DNA from: Methanosarcina sp.
GTDB taxonomy: Archaea; Halobacteriota; Methanosarcinia; Methanosarcinales; Methanosarcinaceae
Direction: 5' to 3'
Length of the DNA: 8,360 nucleotides
NCBI GenBank assembly: GCA_013331265.1
Contig: DUGS01000029.1
Coordinates: 4,434 to 12,793 of the forward strand
Made by a program: the position numbers and the translations under genes. The notes below the pieces were generated by a model. That model saw nothing but the letters and a program-made list of their open reading frames with translations. It searched no databases and had not been told where the DNA came from. Positions 6,250 to 8,360 of the stretch are shown piece after piece (position 1 is the stretch's first letter; the number at the start of each line of letters is the position of its first letter).

Positions 6250-6777
6250 TTACTCAAGAAACTTCTGAAACCATATAATATCAAAATATTTCCCAAATTT
6301 GGTTCCTATTTTTCTGAATCTTCCGCATTCAATAAAACCGTGTTTCAGATGAAAGTTCAGGCTGGCTTCGTTTTTTGAAGATACATTTGCAAGGAGGCTT
6401 TTCATCTTTTTTTCACTGGCTTTCATACAGAGTTTTTCCAGCATTCTTGATCCAAGTCCTTTTCTTGTATGTCCAGGCAGGATAAAATAGGAAGCTATAC
6501 CAGTGTACCGGAAATTCGGGAATGGAAAGTATGGTCTGAGGGCTCCGATACCTATTATTTTGCTATCTTCTTCAATTACGTAGAAAGGGAAATGCTCATC
6601 TTTGACCTGATCTTTTTCGCTCTGAATAACTTGAAAAAACTCGGGCCCAACCGAGTTTTCAATATAGGCTGCAAAACTGTTTTCAATATAATAGTTAAAG
6701 ACCTCAAGTATTCCGGGTATATCTTCGGTTGAGGCTTCTCTTATTAAATATTCTCCGGAGCGTCTGTTTCCCTGCAT
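6250..6777 (-). CDS. GNAT acetyltransferase, phosphinothricin acetyltransferase-like
   Basis: A 175-residue cytoplasmic acetyltransferase of the PAT/MnaT-like branch of GNAT, enzymes that N-acetylate small amino-acid-like molecules such as phosphinothricin or methionine sulfone. Visible: the N-terminal strand YLIREASTEDIPGILEVFNY (10-29), the substrate-side loop RPYFPFPNFRYTGIASYFI (81-99), the acetyl-CoA loop TRKGLG (104-109), SLNFHLKHGF (139-148) and the branch hallmark IGTKFGKYFDIIWFQ (157-171). The bacterial family usually has VGxKFGRWLDxxxMQ in the last position, close to what is seen. Full length. The start ATG 6777 has no ribosome binding site, but a TATA box 24-30 bases upstream suggests a leaderless message. 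It is transcribed alone, convergent with the beta-helix gene. The exact substrate is not known. Confidence 0.88.
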   Translation of the reverse strand: MQGNRRSGEYLIREASTEDIPGILEVFNYYIENSFAAYIENSVGPEFFQVIQSEKDQVKDEHFPFYVIEEDSKIIGIGALRPYFPFPNFRYTGIASYFILPGHTRKGLGSRMLEKLCMKASEKKMKSLLANVSSKNEASLNFHLKHGFIECGRFRKIGTKFGKYFDIIWFQKFLE

Positions 6778-6800
6778 ATGTAAGTAGTCTACAGAGGAAT

Positions 6801-6807
6801 ATTTATA
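6801..6807 (-). promoter_or_regulatory. TATA box for a leaderless acetyltransferase message
   Basis: On the minus strand the sequence reads AATATAAATATTCC. Its centre lies about 26 bases before ATG 6777, so initiation should fall on or within a couple of bases of the start codon. That explains the missing ribosome binding site. Confidence 0.55.
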
Positions 6808-6809
6808 TT

Positions 6810-7000
6810 TTTTTAATCAGTTCCCGTACCTTTTTGATTCATTTTTTCTTTCTCTGGTTCACAGGACCGATATCTTCTCCACTTTTTAATCTATTTATAG
6901 CATTTATGATAATTCTCATTCGAATCCTGTAGATTACTGCATCTCGTTTTTTGTATTTTTTTCCCAGTTATTTGTCATGATTTATATTTATAATTAATTT
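6810..7000. other. AT-rich divergent intergenic region
   Basis: This part of the 449-base gap between divergent genes holds no gene I can support. It is dominated by T-runs, with one extra TATA-like stretch (TTTATATTTATAATTAA, 6981-6997) upstream of the likelier one at 7011-7023. No remnant of a DNA methyltransferase is visible ahead of the specificity protein. Confidence 0.5.
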
Positions 7001-7010
7001 TCAGTGCGAA

Positions 7011-7023
7011 TATATTTATATAC
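7011..7023 (+). promoter_or_regulatory. TATA box of the specificity-protein gene
   Basis: TATATTTATATAC is a strong archaeal TATA match. Initiation would fall near 7045, leaving an untranslated leader of about 180 nt before ATG 7227. Confidence 0.5.
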
Positions 7024-7076
7024 TTATGCTATACTACTATCTCCTGCAGATGATTACCCAAAACTACCCCTGCAGT

Positions 7077-7199
7077 TCAGTCAGGATTTGATGATTTAAT
7101 GGGGCATTAAGTCCAGATGACTGAGATAAAAGTATTTTTCGAAAACTCAGGCAAGGTCCAACCCTGAGAGTAAAAAACAGGAGAAAATGAATTCTCTCA
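7077..7199 (+). promoter_or_regulatory. Structured leader RNA with partly exclusive hairpins
   Basis: The predicted leader contains: an inner hairpin of nine pairs (one G-U), 7093-7101 with 7105-7113, loop GGG; an outer stem TCAGTCA (7077-7083) with TGACTGA (7118-7124); CTGAG (7121-7125) with CTCAG (7146-7150), which excludes the outer stem; CTCAGG (7146-7151) with CCTGAG (7163-7168), which excludes the previous one; and TGAGAG (7165-7170) with CTCTCA (7194-7199), which excludes that in turn and covers the ribosome binding site of a short upstream ORF. A chain of alternative pairings like this can act as a switch. No known riboswitch class is recognised. Pairings were found by eye. Confidence 0.4.
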
Positions 7200-7219
7200 A
7201 TATATCCCTGCAGAAGTGA
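7187..7219 (+). CDS. Ten-codon upstream ORF (leader peptide candidate)
   Basis: ATG 7187 opens the short frame MNSLNISLQK, ending in TGA 7217-7219, seven bases before the start of the next gene. AGGAG at 7179-7183 lies close upstream (three-base spacer, shorter than ideal). Its stop overlaps GAAGTGA (7213-7219), the ribosome binding site of the downstream gene, so its translation could influence that gene. Chance occurrence is quite possible. Confidence 0.25.
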   Translation: MNSLNISLQK

Positions 7220-7226
7220 AGAATAG

Positions 7227-8285
7227 ATGTTCCTTAATGAAAATGAAATTGTAGAAAAGATCAGTGAATTCTCGACCACACTTGGAGACATCTCCGAAAG
7301 CATCTTCGGAGGCGTCAGCACAAAAAACGGCCTGATGCACAGGCTTACCGTTCCGGAAGGAAGCGATTCTGAGTCGCTTTATCTTTGTGAGGGCCTTTGT
7401 AAACCCGTAATTTTAGAGTCTGAACTTATTTATCCATATGTCTCAGGCATTTTTTCCGAAAAGTTTGCATTTAACTCTTCGACTTACCGTTTTATGCTCC
7501 CTTATGAGCTATCCGAGAAAGGCAACAGGAAGGAGTACAGAATAATCCCTCCAGAAGAGCTGAAAGTCAGGTTCCCAATGACATACGGGAGAATTATGGA
7601 GTTCAAAAATCAATTCAGCCACAATGATTCTCCCCTTGAGCCTGCAGACTATAGTGTAAGAGGCAGAAAACTTCTGGAGTACCTCAATACTCCAAAGATC
7701 ATAGCTACCGAAGGTTACCATTTGCAGGCAGCATATGATACTTCTGGAAACCATATCTTTGAAGACGGCTGCGGCATTGTACTCAAAGACCCAGAAAAGT
7801 ATCTTTATGTAACTGCAGTACTTAACAGCCAGATTTCCAGAATTTTTCCCTCAGTCTGCGAGTCTGAGATGATTTACTCAAGCTCTGTAACCCCTGCAGT
7901 AATGAAACGTTTTCCGATTGTGTTTCCCGAAGACAGGCTGACTGAGAACCTGATCACCAATATTTCAGGTTATCTCATGTTCCTTAATCAGCAGAAATAT
8001 GCAGCAGGGTATGGTGCCGCTAACTGGATTGATGAGCTTTCAGGTTTCTATGAGCAGATTTCAGACCTGCTGGTTGTAGATGCTTACTTTGGAGAGGGTA
8101 TTGATCCCAATCTTCTGAACGCTCTTGAGGAAAATATCCACCCCTATGCAGGAGACATGGAAGCTGAAAGTGATGAAAGCCTTCTGAGTGTACTCTATTA
8201 CATCAAGCAGAGGATTCTGGAAAGCTCTAACTTTAAAAAATACGGATTTGACGCAGAATCCGCTGGAATGCTTAGCTTCCTTTGA
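7227..8285 (+). CDS. Stand-alone TaqI-like target-recognition (DNA specificity) protein
   Basis: A 352-residue protein resembling the C-terminal specificity region of type IIG restriction-modification enzymes and related large methyltransferases, the part that recognises a DNA site. Landmarks in order: ENEIVEKISEFSTTLGDISE (5-24) leading into the loop SIFGGVSTKNG (25-35), ESELIYPYVSG (64-74), YRFMLPYE (87-94), FPMTYGRIMEFK (116-127), TPKIIATEG (155-163), DPEKYLYVTAVLNSQISRIF (188-207) and MKRFPIVFPE (226-235). A helical tail, FYEQISDLLVVDAYFGEG (274-291), resembles the end of such enzymes. No methyltransferase motif (NPPY or FxGxG) or nuclease motif is present, and no partner gene lies in the window. 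The protein is thus an orphan specificity unit: a regulator, a subunit acting with a partner elsewhere, or a truncated remnant. The ATG has GAAGTGA seven bases upstream. Base composition is like its neighbours. Confidence 0.72.
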   Translation: MFLNENEIVEKISEFSTTLGDISESIFGGVSTKNGLMHRLTVPEGSDSESLYLCEGLCKPVILESELIYPYVSGIFSEKFAFNSSTYRFMLPYELSEKGNRKEYRIIPPEELKVRFPMTYGRIMEFKNQFSHNDSPLEPADYSVRGRKLLEYLNTPKIIATEGYHLQAAYDTSGNHIFEDGCGIVLKDPEKYLYVTAVLNSQISRIFPSVCESEMIYSSSVTPAVMKRFPIVFPEDRLTENLITNISGYLMFLNQQKYAAGYGAANWIDELSGFYEQISDLLVVDAYFGEGIDPNLLNALEENIHPYAGDMEAESDESLLSVLYYIKQRILESSNFKKYGFDAESAGMLSFL

Positions 8286-8310
8286 GCATAGAGAAATCTG
8301 AATAAATCTC

Positions 8311-8345
8311 AAATAAAGGTTTATTCAGAACCTTTATTTTTCTTT
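8311..8345 (+). terminator. Hairpin plus T-run terminator
   Basis: AAATAAAGGTT (8311-8321) and AACCTTTATTT (8329-8339) form a perfect 11-bp stem with a seven-base loop, followed by a T-rich tail. It lies 25 bases after the stop of the specificity gene. A competing nine-base pairing, CTGAATAAA (8298-8306) with TTTATTCAG (8320-8328), uses the loop of this hairpin. Confidence 0.75.
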
Positions 8346-8360
8346 TTCCATACTATTTTT

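Noticed and set aside
8298..8339. H-type pseudoknot at the 3' end of the specificity gene
   Set aside because: The pairing order fits, but there are no loop bases between the stems to cross the grooves, so only alternative hairpins are plausible.

Overview
The window reads as chromosomal DNA of a methanogenic archaeon, most likely Methanosarcina or a close relative. Three things point there: an archaeal riboflavin pair (a winged-helix/CTP-dependent riboflavin kinase fused in one protein, followed by an archaeal-type RibB), a large secreted NosD-like beta-helix surface protein, and AT-rich intergenic DNA with TATA boxes, GGAGG/GGTGA ribosome binding sites and oligo-T gene ends. The genus is inferred from these features; no database search was run.

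Layout. 95-568 (+) is an AT-rich GNAT acetyltransferase. 569-969 is a control region with several TATA boxes and two dyad elements; an antisense open frame of doubtful status lies across it. 970-1647 and 1644-2387 (+) form a two-gene riboflavin operon overlapping by 4 bases: rbkR/ribK makes FMN with CTP and probably represses transcription, and ribB makes the four-carbon riboflavin precursor. 2515-2948 (-) is a decayed gene for a small exported protein whose recognisable coding stretches now lie in three different frames. 2949-3331 holds no convincing gene. 3332-3535 (-) is a small basic hypothetical protein that appears to share a TATA region with the divergent 3631-6216 (+), an 861-residue secreted protein of two tandem beta-helix modules, the second enlarged by three 270-nt superrepeats. 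6250-6777 (-) is a phosphinothricin-acetyltransferase-like GNAT, apparently on a leaderless transcript. 6778-7226 is a divergent promoter region ending in a leader of about 180 nt with several strong and partly exclusive hairpins and a 10-codon upstream ORF. 7227-8285 (+) encodes a free-standing TaqI-like target-recognition domain protein without a methyltransferase or nuclease part. A strong hairpin plus T-run terminator follows it.

Only the riboflavin pair is a clear functional unit. The points most worth following are the candidate RbkR operators in front of that operon, the orphan DNA-specificity protein with its structured leader, the exact 270-nt superrepeats in the beta-helix protein, and the frameshifted gene at 2515-2948.
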